The notes beneath the pieces are model-generated. The model was given only the letters and a program-made list of their open reading frames with translations. It was not told the DNA's origin and made no database searches. Below are positions 1 through 12,518 of a stretch of DNA of 64,000 nucleotides, in pieces (the stretch's first letter is position 1; each line of letters starts with the position of its first letter). Origin of the DNA: Fulvia fulva (lineage: Eukaryota > Ascomycota > Dothideomycetes > Mycosphaerellales > Mycosphaerellaceae); the NCBI RefSeq assembly GCF_020509005.1, contig NC_063019.1, positions 3,224,001 to 3,288,000 on the forward strand. The letters are read 5' to 3'. The position numbers were made by a program, and so were the translations under genes.

Positions 1-853
1 ACAAGCATAGTTTCCTATAGCAGCCGAAATAGCAGCAGCCTCGGTCGTGCAGTCTTATTACCGCTGACCAAAGGCGCAAACGCACGCAAGTCTCGGCCGT
101 GGCATGTCAGCAGCAGCGCGTGGTGTGCGAAATGCGACGTGACCATCTATGATGCGGTCAACTGGTACGTAGACGCGTGAGGCAGTATGTCGCTCAAACC
201 TGCCTAGTGAACAAACAACAAACACCGCCCACAGGATCGCCTCCTCCATCCAAAGGCGGTGACTCACCGGCCGAACAATACGCAGAACGACAGGAAGAAG
301 GTCGGACAACGCGCCAAACCTTCAAGCATGAGATCACAGATGGAGCTCGGTAAAGGGTCTTCATGTAGCACCCATGCCTAATAAACTCCCCAGATGCCGC
401 TCGTCGGAAGTGCTGACTGGACACGACCGGCCGGTGGAAAGGGCTGTCTGCACCGCTCGGTTTGACCGCAAAACTTACTCGGACGTACTATGGGTGGGCA
501 GGCGTGGGACATTATCCCAGTTCTCGGCTGAGGGCGTTGCAAGTCATTTCTGCTATATCATATACCGCTCTGTCGCAGATCTCCGTGTTCCAGTTCCGCA
601 ATGTTTGCAATACAACAAGTAACATCTGACCGACCACATCACACGGCTTTGTCGTTTGTTGCCCATCACCTGCATCTTGGCTCAGCGTGACAAACACTGG
701 CGTCGAATTACATTATCTAGCAGTCATCGCCAAACATTGTTGGCTACGAGACTGCTTGCCACCATTCTCTCTACGAAACTTTCAGACGCGTCGCTTTCGC
801 CTCTTTTGGCCGAAATATACCGCGTCCACGACCCGACACGAGACGAAACGCAA
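1..853. other. no supported gene
   Basis: Only short overlapping reading frames on both strands with no recognisable family or splice structure. The stretch just before 854 is probably the promoter and 5' leader of the small gene that starts there. Confidence 0.5.
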
Positions 854-1270
854 ATGTCTTTCTCTTCGACGTCAAGTCGGACTTCCACTTCCACAACACC
901 ACCAATGCACTCACCCGCGACACAACCAATGAGCATCTCATCGACGTGCTCGTCTCCGCGAAGCAGCTTCAGTTCTTCACGAACGTCGAATCCATACTCA
1001 TCAGTTGCGTACCCAAGCTGGTCGCAAGGATCAGCACTGCGAAAGGCAACATCTGGCACTGCCAGCTCGTACGTGAGCGACGAGGACCTCTATGGCGACG
1101 ATGGCGAACATTACTTGAGCGAGCCACCGCCACCACCACGATCTGCCGAGCGCTGGATGGCTCAGCCACTGTTGCCACCGTGCTATGCCAAGCCACGTCA
1201 GTCGAGCAGCGGTGCCAGCACATCGTCCAAGAAGAAGCGGCGGAGTGGTTCCCAGAAGCCAAAGGAGTGA
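854..1270 (+). CDS. small Ser-rich conserved fungal-type protein, unknown function
   Basis: Intronless 138-codon frame. The first ATG at 854 (context caaATGtct) is preferred over the upstream open sequence, which has no good start and ordinary composition. The first 60 residues are dominated by Ser, Thr and Pro. A middle acidic patch reads YVSDEDLYGDD, followed by a run of five prolines, a short conserved-looking segment (AQPLLPPCYAKPR) and a strongly basic Lys/Arg/Ser tail that could be a nuclear localisation signal. There is no domain, signal peptide or membrane segment. I recognise the general layout as typical of lineage-specific disordered proteins of Dothideomycetes, but I cannot assign a role. 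Nuclear location is inferred only from the KKKRR tail. Confidence 0.6.
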   Translation: MSFSSTSSRTSTSTTPPMHSPATQPMSISSTCSSPRSSFSSSRTSNPYSSVAYPSWSQGSALRKATSGTASSYVSDEDLYGDDGEHYLSEPPPPPRSAERWMAQPLLPPCYAKPRQSSSGASTSSKKKRRSGSQKPKE

Positions 1271-3641
1271 GTGGGAAGCCGGTTGGTTGTGAGGTCGACG
1301 TGGAGTCGACAGGATATTGTTATCATTGCATTGGATGTTTGGAAGCATCATTATGCATACGAAGCCCGACTATCAGCATGATGAGTACCAGCCAGAAGGT
1401 ACTCATACCTTTGCGACATTCGCAATGTCGCTTGCCAGCCGTGACATCAACCTTGGCCGAAGGAGTTCTCCACGGTATCTCCAGGTTCGCCTCGACACTC
1501 GAGACGGCTGTCATCCAATATGCACATAGTGGCCAAGATTGGGCGGCGACATGAAGCACAAGCCACATCAACCACGCCTCATGGTTGACGTGCGTTGCCG
1601 TCACCGCTCCGTATTTCCAGCATAGACCCACGCACTTTGGACGTGATCAGCATGAAGGGGCATCGGGTCGTTCGAGGACCAGGGTGGGATATGGCCGCAT
1701 TATAGGTCGCAGGCGGATAACGGAAGGCGCGAGACGCACCTGATTCCGGCCGTGCATGAGGACGCGAAGAGTTAATCAGCACGACTCGCACACGCTCCAG
1801 CATGGTGATGAAGTAATGGTAGCGACACGAATACTTCGGCCACGGCGCGAAACAGGAACACATTGTTCGCCAGGAAAGGAAGTGTAAAGATGACTGCCGA
1901 TGGCAAGTGCAGATCCCGAAGCGTGCTGGCACATGGGCGCTAAGAAAGTGCGATTGATTGGTTGTACTCGCGCCACTGAGCAGAGTCGAGATGAGGTTAT
2001 TGAGATACCCAGCGTGAGAGCGCGACAGCGAATTGAAACGAATGAGAACATACCAAGATCTTCCCATCGTCCCGAACCTCTTGTGCTCGTTGAGGTGATT
2101 GTGTCCATGTGGCGTTGTGATCTCGTTGTGCAACGCGTGCGGTGAAGACGGCACACCCCATGTGATGTGGGGTGAAGACTGGGCAGAGACAGGTTTCGGT
2201 GCACGACAGCAGACCGCAAGAAGCCGCGATGCCGCGAGAACGTTGCATGCTCCGAGACTGTTGGACAGCATGAACCGCTGCGACGGTGTGAGGAACTATC
2301 GACAGCACGAGACCAAGGGGAGATGCAGCTCCAGGGATCCCAGTGGACGCATTTTATGACGTCCAGCCATTCAGTATCGCATTCGACCAGTTCCGATGAC
2401 TCGTGATCTGTATGGTACCACTTGGCATATCCGCCGGGTGCGACTGGGCAGAGGATGTCGGTAACAACGTGCAGTGACTGCAGTCGGAGGCAAGGGCAGC
2501 TCGATACCGAGCCTGTGGTTCAATATGTTGGATGTGCTGTCGCACGAAGCAGGTCCCGAGGACTTGACCGCTACCTCGCCTAGCCTCGCAGATTTGCCTG
2601 CGCGCGACGATGCTGCGGCGGAGGGTGTTGCTGATTGATGAAGGTGTCGCAGGAGTAAGCAGCTGCTCACCATCAAGCGCGCGCAGCGACGACGAGATGC
2701 AGCATATAACATACACATCGACAAGTGTTGGTGTTGGTGTTCTACGCGCGAAGCTCGACAACAGCCTGGAAGAGTGTGATGGCGTGATAGTTTACGCTAG
2801 CGTGCTTGCCCTCCGCCAATGAGACGCCAGATCTCGTCCTCTGCTCCTCACCTCGTACCCTGCTGCTCCACACAGCAGCGTTCAACAGCAGCCTCTGCAA
2901 GCTCTCGCACATGAAACACAGCCCGTGGTGCGTGGAAGCCATCAAGAACAGGCCCGCTTTCCCGTCTGCATAGGGCCCTCCAGGGCCCATCGCGGCTACT
3001 ATGGCCTCGGGGCCGTCCAATGGCGCCTTGCGCTATGGACGAATCGCACGGAAAAGTATCACTCTTGTCGTCTTCATAGGCCCCTCCTCCCAGCCTTTCA
3101 GACCTGTCATCTACCCGCGCCTACTCCGGACCTCCTTGTATTGGGCCTGCCCGTCTGGACCTCATCATCGTGGCCTAGGGGATGTTGGCGTCACGATCCC
3201 AACACCTACGCGCCGAGCTCTGATTTGGCTGGGCCTCTGATTGCATCTTGTGGTACTCTCTTGATGCTTCTCCTGCACGCTTTCGTAACTACTGCTTCTG
3301 CACCTGCCTGCAGTTGTGGTTCCTGTACTCCTTCACAGCGCTCCAGCGGCTGCATGCATCGAGTATTGCAGCGCTACCGGGATTCCATTCGCTGGAGTGG
3401 GGCTGGAGTGCACGAGAGCTGGAAGAAGACTTGTATGGGAAGATTGAGGTGCACAGGGTGTGACTTCACGTCTTAGCGCGCATGTCAGGGTACGTAGGAC
3501 TGTGCTCGAGGGAAGACCTTCGGGTTCCTTCCCTGTCACTGCTATATTCGGTAAACGGCCATCTCTGAGACCGCGACCCAACATATGGCCATGATCGATG
3601 CTGTGGATGCCGACTGATACGTACTTCCAGAGAAGAGCAAG
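1271..3641. other. long intergenic region, no supported gene
   Basis: About 2.4 kb with open frames of up to 230 codons on the minus strand (1579-2271), but these have Cys/His/Arg-rich translations without domain character and overlap equally long frames in other phases. The final 200 bases precede the large WD40 gene and presumably contain its promoter. Nothing else is recognisable. Confidence 0.45.
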
Positions 3642-6600
3642 ATGTCATCTGGACAATCGTCTAGGCAGAGATCAAGGTCCACCAGGTCTTCAGCATCACA
3701 TTCACAATCACACGAGGGCAGACGATTAAACAGCAGAGGCTCAGCGCGAGCAACACCTCCACCGGTCACGCTGACTCCGGAGAACACCCACCAAGAGTTC
3801 GAACCATGCGCTGCCACAGCGTCCTTCCTCCTGTACGCCCAGCGCAACCGCATCCTCGTGCTCCATCATGACACCCTGTCGATCGAACGAAGGTTAGACC
3901 TACATATCGAAGATGTGCTATGGATCGTTGTGGACAATGTCAGCGAAAGAGGGTCTGGGAGATTGGCAGTCAGCTTCGATGCTGGAAAGACGGCCATTGT
4001 ATGGGATATCCTTAGCGGAGCAGAGGTCTCGCGATTCTCTGCTTATGAGCATATGAAAGTCGCTGCTTTCATGCGTAACGGCAACATCGCATTTGGTAGG
4101 TCATCCGTATGGTAGGGTATTCATGGGCTGACAATCAGTAGGCAACGACCAGGGCAACATCATCTTGTTCGAGCCATCGACGTCAGAACACATCTCAGCT
4201 CGCACGATTTTCGATCCTATTACAGCAATCGCACCTGCTGCTGACTGTAGAACATTCGCCATCGGCTACCTCAATGGTTCAATACTCATCGCGACACTCC
4301 AGCCGTCGTTCACGATCCTACATACACTGAACACAAATCGTGCGCCTTCCAAGATTACAGGCTTGGCATGGCACGGCTCGTCGTCGAGGCAGAAGACTGA
4401 TATGCTTGCATCGCAAACATACGATGGCGATCTGCGAGTGTGGAGCGTGCCAAAGGAAGGCGGTGATGTTCCAAACATCATAAGAGTCTTGCAGTGTTCC
4501 GAAGTTCCAGTACCCGGAGCATGCTGGTTTGCCTGGTCAAAGAATGGTCGCCTCATACAGTACTGTGATGGTGAAACCCGAGCTTGGGACGTTCGCACGA
4601 AAAAGGTTACTTACGACATAATACCGACTATCGATGGTGTGGTGGGCATAGCAAACTATGGTCCAAGTGCAACGTTGTTCACACTAGGTCGCAACCACAC
4701 AGTTCAACAGTACGACATCAACCCGAGCAGTGTCCCATTGCAAGTGGCGACAGCGCAGCATGTGCCCGCCAATACTCCACCAACACCCCCAACAACACTC
4801 GAAGATCGGAGCAAGATACAGGCCGAATCAGGTGCCAGTCAACCTTACACCGACACAGAAAGCAGTGCCGATGAAAGCACGAATTTGTCTCCGCTGCAGA
4901 AGATTGCACGGGAAATGGAGTCTCTTGATGCGCTAGAATCAGAGATACGTGACAAGGTGATGCCATTAAGCTCTCGGTCGAGCAACGCTGGATCCATCAG
5001 CTCAGGTGGTTCGAGTCACAAAGGTCGCAGACAGCGCAAATACCTATACGATCGTCCAGACTCCTCCCGCGCATCAACGAGCACCGGATTCGATGGCACC
5101 GAGTTCTCCTTTGGACCGCCTCCCAAAACTGGGCATGAGAGCATGTCAATCCGATCGACGACATCATGCAACTCTCAGGCGCCAGCACCAGCACCTTCCC
5201 TCCACAACAGGCGGCCCTCATCAGGCTTACGCAAGGAGATTCTCCAAAGTCCAGAGGAGAAGCAAGATGGTGCGCCATTTGAGTTGTTCCCGTGTGTCAA
5301 GGCTACACTGCGACAAGTTGCCTTCCGCACGCCACATTACGGTGAGACTGCTCGTACGCCAGAGCTTCTGCAACGCGAAATGCTCAGTGTTGTTTTCGGA
5401 TGGAACGATGATGCACGTTCCTTGGTACATGAGGAACTTTCCCGTCACGGTGCTGGTTCTACGAACGGTGTTCTTCTATCCAGATGGCTCGGTGATATCA
5501 GCGCCGACCAGATGGCTGCATTGATTGGATCGAAATCCATGACCTCGTCAGACTGGATGCTTCTCGCTTTGAGCTCGATTGGACCGGACTCTCAAAAGAA
5601 AGCCAGCGAAGCTTTCATCCAAAGATTGCTCGAGAAGGGCGACATTCACCCTGCTGTCGGCATTCTGGTGGGCATAGGAGAGATCGACGAGGCCATCGAA
5701 GTATACGTCTCTCAGTCAGCCTGGATGGAAGCCGTGCTGCTCATCTGCCTGTACCGCGGCCACGACTGGCAGAGGACTTCCTGGCTACTTCGCAAGTGGG
5801 GCGAGAGTGCTGTCATGAACGGCGAGGCAGAGCTGGCTGTACGATGTTTCTCCTGCACGAGTATAGAGACATCAGCACCATGGACATCGCCCAGAGCCCA
5901 AGACGCTTGCAATGTGGCACAGCACGAGCAACGAAGCCAGCCGCAAAGCGCAGGAGCCTTGTCAAGTCCTACCTACTCATTACCCTCACGCTCTGGATCT
6001 GGACGTTTGACACAAAAGAATGCGTCGCTCAAGCTTATCACTAGCTTTGGTGACAGAGGTGCTCCGTTGCAAACCAATATCAGGGAGCCCGGCAGTGCGA
6101 TAGATCCGGCAACTGTAACCGCTGGAGTAACACCAATTGGTGTTTCGGCTTTTCCAATGTCACCAGGAGGACTTGATCCATTCAAGAACAATTGGGTACG
6201 TACTGCTCGTGATCCCACCTCCGCCAAAACAGCCACCCCGGGTGGATACACAAGGAAGAAGCGTTTGCCGTCGAGACACGATATCGAACGTGCGAAACAG
6301 GAAGTCGTCGAGATGGCTACACCGCTGACGGCAGCTCGCGACTTTGGTGGTGCTGATGCTGCGTCACAATCGGGTAGCAAGCGATCGAACTCGGTGGGGA
6401 GTGTGCCCGAGCCTGCCACTGCCCTTCGTCCCAACACATACGATGCCGAGAAGTTGGCACCTCGCACGTTTGGAGAGCGAGCAGACCACCTGCCATCACC
6501 AGCTCACAGTGCATTCACTAGGCTCAGACAAGAGTCGCGCAATCGCGGAGCCTCTAGAGAACGCAATCATGATCGGTTGGCAGTCCAAGTCGTGCCGACG

Positions 6601-9006
6601 GTCTTCACTGACGAACTGTCGCCTACTATGGAACGGAATGAGGCCATTGCGCAGAATCGAACGGGCACTCTGAGCCCTCCACTCACTGGAGGAAGCTCCA
6701 AAGCCAGTGTGAAATCCGCGAGGGCGACCGATGAGTATGTGAGCAGTGTCGAAGAGGCACGGAATGTAGCTCGGCACGAGCGTGCAGAGAGTCGTCGAAG
6801 GACTGAATCTCGAAAACCAGGCGAAAGCCGCTCCGGACGCACCAGAAGCCGCATGCGAGAAGCCTCCGAGAATCGCGGGTGCGACGTGAGGTATATCAAG
6901 CCTGCGAAGCGATCGCCATCTTCACCAGTGTCAATGTCTCCAGAAGAGCTTGCAAAAGCACAGGCAGAGAAGTCTGAAGCAGCCACCACCGACGACGAGA
7001 ACTTCTACAAGGTCGCCAGCCCCATGATGTCTCCAGTCGAATCGCACAAGAGTGCCAGATCTGGCAAGTCCGATCCACGTGCTCGAAGAAGGGCGTCAGA
7101 GGACAAGACGGCAATTCAACCACCACGTACTTCCAGCAGAGCGCCCCCCGAAGCACCGAAGGCTGATACAAGCGGACGCGGCAGAAGCCAAACACGCACT
7201 CCAGGGCCTACGACAAGATCACCTTCATCTCCGTTACCAGTGCTTTCGGACAAGGCCTTTGTTCCGGAGGAAGAAACGCAAAGTGACGGCCAGCGCTTTC
7301 GCCTACGGACTCAAAGTGCTAGTCGCAAGGCGGGCGATGATCTACAGGCTCGCAGGGAGGCAAGTCGCACAAGGAGAGAACGATCCACAAGCCGTAAGCC
7401 ACCACGCAGGGATGACTCCGAGTATGGCATTGCAACACAAGCAATTCCAGAGGACGGCTACCTACCACAAGGATCTCTCGCATCGATACCATCTTCTATC
7501 AACACGCACTCGACAGACAGCAAAAACAGCGGCCTCAGCAGAAAGGAGCTTGCAGCACAGGAGCTCGAAGAAAGGCGTTTGTCGCTTCTTCGTAGACCGT
7601 CCGCGCCTCAGGTCCCACATCCAGGCCAGTTGCAGACCCAAGGACTCGCCAGACCATCGCTGGCGCCACGATCTAATACCGACCTTGGAGACAGTCCCAC
7701 TTCGTTTGGAATAATTCGATCTCACACTATAGATGCCGACCAAATGCAGAAGTATGGCAGGATCACTGGCACGTCCACACCTTCAGCGCCCATTGGTCTG
7801 CCGGCGACTCCCAGGGCCATGAGACATCCGAAGTACATGAGCTCCGACCCCAGCGACGACATCCCTACTGTACCAGACATACCTGGGAAGTTCAGCGATC
7901 TGTCTCTGTCTGGTAGTAGCTTGAGTCAAGTCACTGGCTCCGCTCTGAGTCAAGTATCCTCTGTCGTCTCGACTAACCCTCGGTACTCGTATGGCATGCA
8001 ATCTTCGAACCAGATACCGATCTCGTCGAGCATGACCTCGGAGACGAACGATTCTCTGGGACCACTTCTCCCGTCCAGTGTCTTCACTGCGGGCAGCAAG
8101 AGCAGTGGAGGACCTCGCTCGGCTACCGCGCCTCCGGAAAGCACATCAGCGCCCGTTCATCCTGCATACAAGTCTGGCCTGTCGTCGACCGCCCGCCGTC
8201 TGTCTCACGTCCGCAAAATCTCACCTCCCGATGTGATGCTATCCACAGAGGGCGCACAGGACTACAGCATAGAGGCCGCCCTCTACAGCCCTGATGCAAA
8301 CGGGGTCATCATAATCCCAGAGACTCCAGTGACTGACGAGCCAGCATCGGTCATGCCTGAGCTGCAGCACCTCGCCATGCCGCCTCCGCCTCCGCCGCCT
8401 CCGTCAATGTTCTCACAGCCATCAAGTAGCGCGTCTGGCATGATCAGTATTGCCATTGACGAGAACGCTCCCACAAGCGCGGTCGAGACCCACGCTCCTG
8501 CCTTACCACAAGCACCACCAATTCCACAGCCAAGATCTGCAACGTCCTCGCCAACAGCACATCGCCGCAACCAAGGCAGTATCAGCGAAGGCTTTGGCGC
8601 CCGCTTCCGTGGTCTAGGTGATCGCATGCGCAGCTCTTCACGCAACCGCACAAAGTCGCCTCAAACCGACAAGGGCGTGGCGCCATACGAGAGCTTCCCA
8701 ATGCCGACGCAGACTCATCCCGCGGAACGACAGCCATCAGGCCCAGCACCGTACGAGAGTGTCCAGATGCCAAACCGTGCTCAGTCACCGTACGAACAGG
8801 CCATGGCAGCACAAAAGGGCCGAGACCGCAGACCATCTTTTGGTGTACCAGCGTCCCCACAGCAGGGCCTGAATGAGCAAAGCATCCCTCCCAACAGTCT
8901 ACCCGGAAGCCGAAATGGATACAGGAACCCGAAAGAGATTCGCGCGAACATGCCCCCTGACTATGTGCAGCATGGAGTGTATCCTCCCGGCGGTGGGTTC
9001 CTCTAA
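3642..9006 (+). CDS. very large WD40-repeat protein with helical (TPR-like) middle and long disordered C terminus
   Basis: Two exons, 3642-4095 and 4142-9006, give 1772 aa. The 46-nt intron (GTAGGT...CAGTAG) restores a WD-type strand ending FGNDQGN across the junction. Residues about 55-370 form a degenerate beta-propeller (AVSFDAGKTAIVWD, TYDGDLRVWSV, DGETRAWDVRT). Residues about 540-740 are helical and repeat-like (ALSSIGPDSQKKASEAF, GEIDEAIEVYVSQSAWMEA, CLYRGHDWQRTSWLLRKW), recalling the TPR/solenoid that follows propellers in Gemin5- or coat-type proteins. The remaining 1000 residues are Ser/Pro/Arg-rich and disordered, with several RSxSR-type motifs and a PPPPPPPP run near 1560. I infer a scaffold function. 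A fungal Gemin5-like role is a guess. No frameshift occurs in over 5 kb. Confidence 0.85.
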
Positions 9007-10642
9007 GACCGACGACTTCGAAATCTTCATTACCACCATCTATTGCATCTACATCTACATCTACGACCACTCTACACAATACATACAATCATGACTTACG
9101 ACGACGATCAACAACTTATAACCTTATACCCGCGCCTATCATACCATCTACCGCGAGGAAGGAGCCTTATCACGCAAAGACCGGCATTACTTAATATCGA
9201 GCATCGAACTGTAACTAGCATTGCTTTACCTGTCATTTACCAGCGTACCATTCACTTGTTTTGATCTCGTTCTTGCACAAGCGATGGCGCACGTTCTGTT
9301 TTGGCTCACTACGTTTCAGCGTCTGTTGGCACCTTTCACTTCTGTACAAAGCATCTTGCTTGCAGGCACTGCTGCCTTACTGTTATCGTATCTTCTGCAC
9401 AAGCATTTCGTTGGACAGGTCATCTGCAGAGAAACAGGTTCTGCCTCACGGCATGGAAAGGACGGATGGTTCGGCACGGGGGAATTACGATGGTGGACTT
9501 CAATTGTTCATTGGTTGGGATCAGGCACAAAGAGACATAACAGCGCAGAAATTCGACGGCCGCAGGAGCGATTTCTTGTTTGGATAGATTGAGTTTGGGC
9601 TGTGATAGCATTAGAAACGATAGGGCCATGCAATGCAATGCAGTGCAATGCATTCTCTGTTGTACGACCTATTCTCGGTTGCGCAGTTCACGATGTGATA
9701 GTGACTTTAAGGCCTGCTGCTCATGCAGATGTCGAAAGGTTCGTCACGGTTCAAGACATGGGGTCGGAACGCCACATGGCTCACGGCGGAATTTCTCGAA
9801 GGACCTTGTGCAAGAGAGGTGTCTGGGTAGTTCCTGCTTTGAGAAGTGGCCGCAGAGTAGGTCGCACGTTGTCAGTGTAGCAGTAGTACAGCCACGACGA
9901 AGATTCTTCTTCGAAATTGTACGACCTTCACCCTTCCGTACCTGCATCACACTCCTTCGGGACGGACTCGAGTGCTGGAAGTTGGCATTGACATCCATCT
10001 ACGTGAGGCGGGACAGCAACAGCAACAGCTCCACTCACACCTGTCTCCTCTCTGGTTGCCGGAGTCCATCTGCACGCACTTTCAGCACGACAGGGATGCA
10101 TGCATAGAAGTACCGACACTACGGTGAGGCGTGGTAGGTAATACATGCAGAGAAATATTTTGAGCGCTGCAGGAACGCTTTCTTCCCCGGTTGGAGGTGC
10201 TGAGCACAGCGGCGGGGGAGGGTGTGTGAGATGGTCGGAACGTTCATGCGTAGGATATGCAGGTTGAGGTAGCGACCGGTTGAGAGGGGTTTGAGAGCAA
10301 GAGTGAGGCTCGTGAGCTTGTGTAGCTTGCTAGGCGCAGCTTTGTGTGCTGTTCGTGGGGTGGGGTGCTCGTTATGAGCGTGTATCCTGGCGGTCATGGA
10401 CAATGGCACGTCTGTGCTGTCGATGCACACGCGATGAACATGTGATGAAGTGAATGTTGATGCAGAGGAGAGCGATCGTGGTTGCCTTGTGTTTGGATTC
10501 ACCTTCACAATCCTGGTTGCGGGCGGAGCGGTCCACTCGCTGCCGAAGGACCCACCATGAGCGTGGAACTCCTTCCGCTGCATGACATCTGACAGAAACA
10601 TAGACAACATTGAACATCACAACACTTGCTGGCCAGGTCGAA
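9007..10642. other. intergenic, 3' region of WD40 gene and UPF3 promoter
   Basis: Contains a short CATCTA-type microsatellite around 9044-9063 in the probable 3' UTR and an ATGCA-type pentanucleotide run at 9628-9653. A 102-codon frame from 9284 has hydrophobic stretches but no family and lies in several overlapping frames. No gene is called. Confidence 0.5.
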
Positions 10643-12280
10643 ATGCCGCCCAAAGTACTGGCCAAGAACAATGACCGGGCAAATGGAGTCCTGCCAGTCA
10701 CAGCGGCAACACGCGCCGCAGCCACTACCAAAGGGCCAGCACCACGACTGAAGCTTGAGATACGGCGGCTGCCACCAGGACTTACACTGACCGAATTCGA
10801 GGAGACGTTGGGCGATGAGTGGAAGCTAGGCAATGGCAAGGTGGATTGGCGGGAGTACAAGCAGGGCAAGGTCAAGCTCGGCTTGGGCAAGATGCCGGAG
10901 CAGAGCAGATGTTACATCCATGTTGCGAACGAGGGCCTAGTGAAGGATTTGGAGCAGAGATTCCTCGCAGTCATCTTCACGGACAAGGCAGGCACCCATA
11001 AGAACCCGGACCTGAAGCACTTGCCGCCAGTACTTGAGTTTGCGATGAACCAGAGGACACCGCTCACCACGAAGGCACGAGTCGACAGTAGGCAGGGCAC
11101 CATCGACCAGGATCCGGAGTTCATGACGTTCTTGATGGCAGAAACAGAGCCCATTACGAAGGCAGCAGCTCTCGATGCTGTGGGCGTTGAGAAGAAGGAG
11201 GGTGACAAAGTCGAAGTCAAGACGACTCCGCTGATCGAAGCACTTCGCGATAAGAAAGCGAACAAAGCCAAGGCAGCGGAGTCAAAGGCTGCTGAGAAGA
11301 AGGATGCTAAGGGACATGCCAGAACAGAGAGCAAAGATGCGGTCCCTGCAAAAGCGGATGCGAAAGACGACAAGAACGCCAAGCAGAAGGTAGATCAGGC
11401 TTCAAAGGAGGCTGTAAAAGCGCTCAACAAGCAAGTTGCCAACAAGCAGCAGCAAGCACAACAACGTCCAGCCTCACCTTTGCCACCCACAGCGAAGAAT
11501 GCATCGCCCGCCAAGACGAAGAAGGCGGCGCAGAATACGTCTCAATCACCAAAACCTCAAAATGCGACGCCTACACAGCCAGGCGTCAAAAATGCTCCCA
11601 CTGGGCCAGCTGCTGCGGCGCAAACTCCGGGTCAACGTCCGCCAAGAGAGCCAAGGCAACGAGGAGGTGTCGATGGCATCAAGAAAATGCTTCAGAAAGA
11701 CCTCGGGATCAAGCCGAAGCCTGCACCCACAGCCGGACAGCCAGGAAGCGCTGGATCCTCAACACCAGCATCACCCGCACCGAACAATCGCAACACACAG
11801 CAACAGAAGCAACCCGCGTCGCCAGCGCCAGCAGCACCAGCGAATATGAAGACACCACCCACTGCACCGAAAGCACAACAGCAGGCTCAACCTGTTCCCA
11901 CCGCGCATTTGACCAAAGCATATCTCAAGCACGCAATTCCAAGTCAAGGCATGACAGAGATGCTCATTCAGCAAGCTCTGTCGCAGTATGGTCAAGTCAA
12001 GAGTGTTACGATCGATCCGCGGAAGGGTACTGCAATTGCACTGTTCAAAGACAACGAAAGCTTGAAGAAAGCCATAGAAGCAAAACGTGTGCCGGTCGCG
12101 CAAGGTACTGTCGAGATCCTTGAATTCAAAGACCGACCAGCGGGAGGTGGTCCTGCTCGAGGTGGGTTCAGAGGCGGACGAGGAGGGCGTGGTGGAGCAA
12201 GAGGTGGAGCGCAGTCTGCTGCGTCGTCGGTGCCACCTGCAGCAGCACCAGCAGCGTCGAAGCCAAATGACGGAGCATGA
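10643..12280 (+). CDS. upf3: UPF3-family nonsense-mediated mRNA decay factor
   Basis: Single exon, 545 aa. The start is the ATG at 10643 (MPPKVLAKNN); the frame stays open upstream only to a TTG. Residues about 30-200 are the Smg4/UPF3 domain: LKLEIRRLPPGLTLTEFEE, a glycine/lysine region in place of the usual loop, SRCYIHVANEGLVKDLEQRF, and the closing segment DPEFMTFLMAE. In known biology this domain binds the MIF4G part of UPF2 and links exon-junction or 3'-UTR signals to UPF1. A Lys/Ala-rich linker (about 200-280) and a Gln/Pro-rich disordered part follow. A second RRM-like fold lies near 415-500 (AYLKHAIPSQGMTEMLIQQ, GTAIALFKD), then an RGG box (RGGFRGGRGGRGGARGG), suggesting added RNA binding. 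Convergent with the HET gene. Confidence 0.92.
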   Translation: MPPKVLAKNNDRANGVLPVTAATRAAATTKGPAPRLKLEIRRLPPGLTLTEFEETLGDEWKLGNGKVDWREYKQGKVKLGLGKMPEQSRCYIHVANEGLVKDLEQRFLAVIFTDKAGTHKNPDLKHLPPVLEFAMNQRTPLTTKARVDSRQGTIDQDPEFMTFLMAETEPITKAAALDAVGVEKKEGDKVEVKTTPLIEALRDKKANKAKAAESKAAEKKDAKGHARTESKDAVPAKADAKDDKNAKQKVDQASKEAVKALNKQVANKQQQAQQRPASPLPPTAKNASPAKTKKAAQNTSQSPKPQNATPTQPGVKNAPTGPAAAAQTPGQRPPREPRQRGGVDGIKKMLQKDLGIKPKPAPTAGQPGSAGSSTPASPAPNNRNTQQQKQPASPAPAAPANMKTPPTAPKAQQQAQPVPTAHLTKAYLKHAIPSQGMTEMLIQQALSQYGQVKSVTIDPRKGTAIALFKDNESLKKAIEAKRVPVAQGTVEILEFKDRPAGGGPARGGFRGGRGGRGGARGGAQSAASSVPPAAAPAASKPNDGA

Positions 12281-12518
12281 TCGCAGAAGACGCTTGCATA
12301 ACAGCTAAATGTCCGCTAATGATGGGCTATGAACAATCGGTTATTGATGCTAGATGCTCGCTTGCAAGCACGGTCTGGCGGAACTTGGTATCTCGAAGCA
12401 GAATGCTCATAACAGACGTGACCATGCCCCGCACCACCCTGAGGCAATCTTGGGGTATTATCCCTCCCATGCTCTTCTTCCCATTTCCTCGCGAGCTCCT
12501 GTGACTCCTCCTGTCATT

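Noticed and set aside
1579..2271. 230-codon minus-strand frame
   Set aside because: Cys/His/Arg-rich translation without domain, overlapped by equally open frames; no splice or promoter support.
9284..9592. 102-codon frame with hydrophobic N-terminal part
   Set aside because: Three overlapping frames are open in the same stretch; no conserved features and it lies in a probable UTR/intergenic region.
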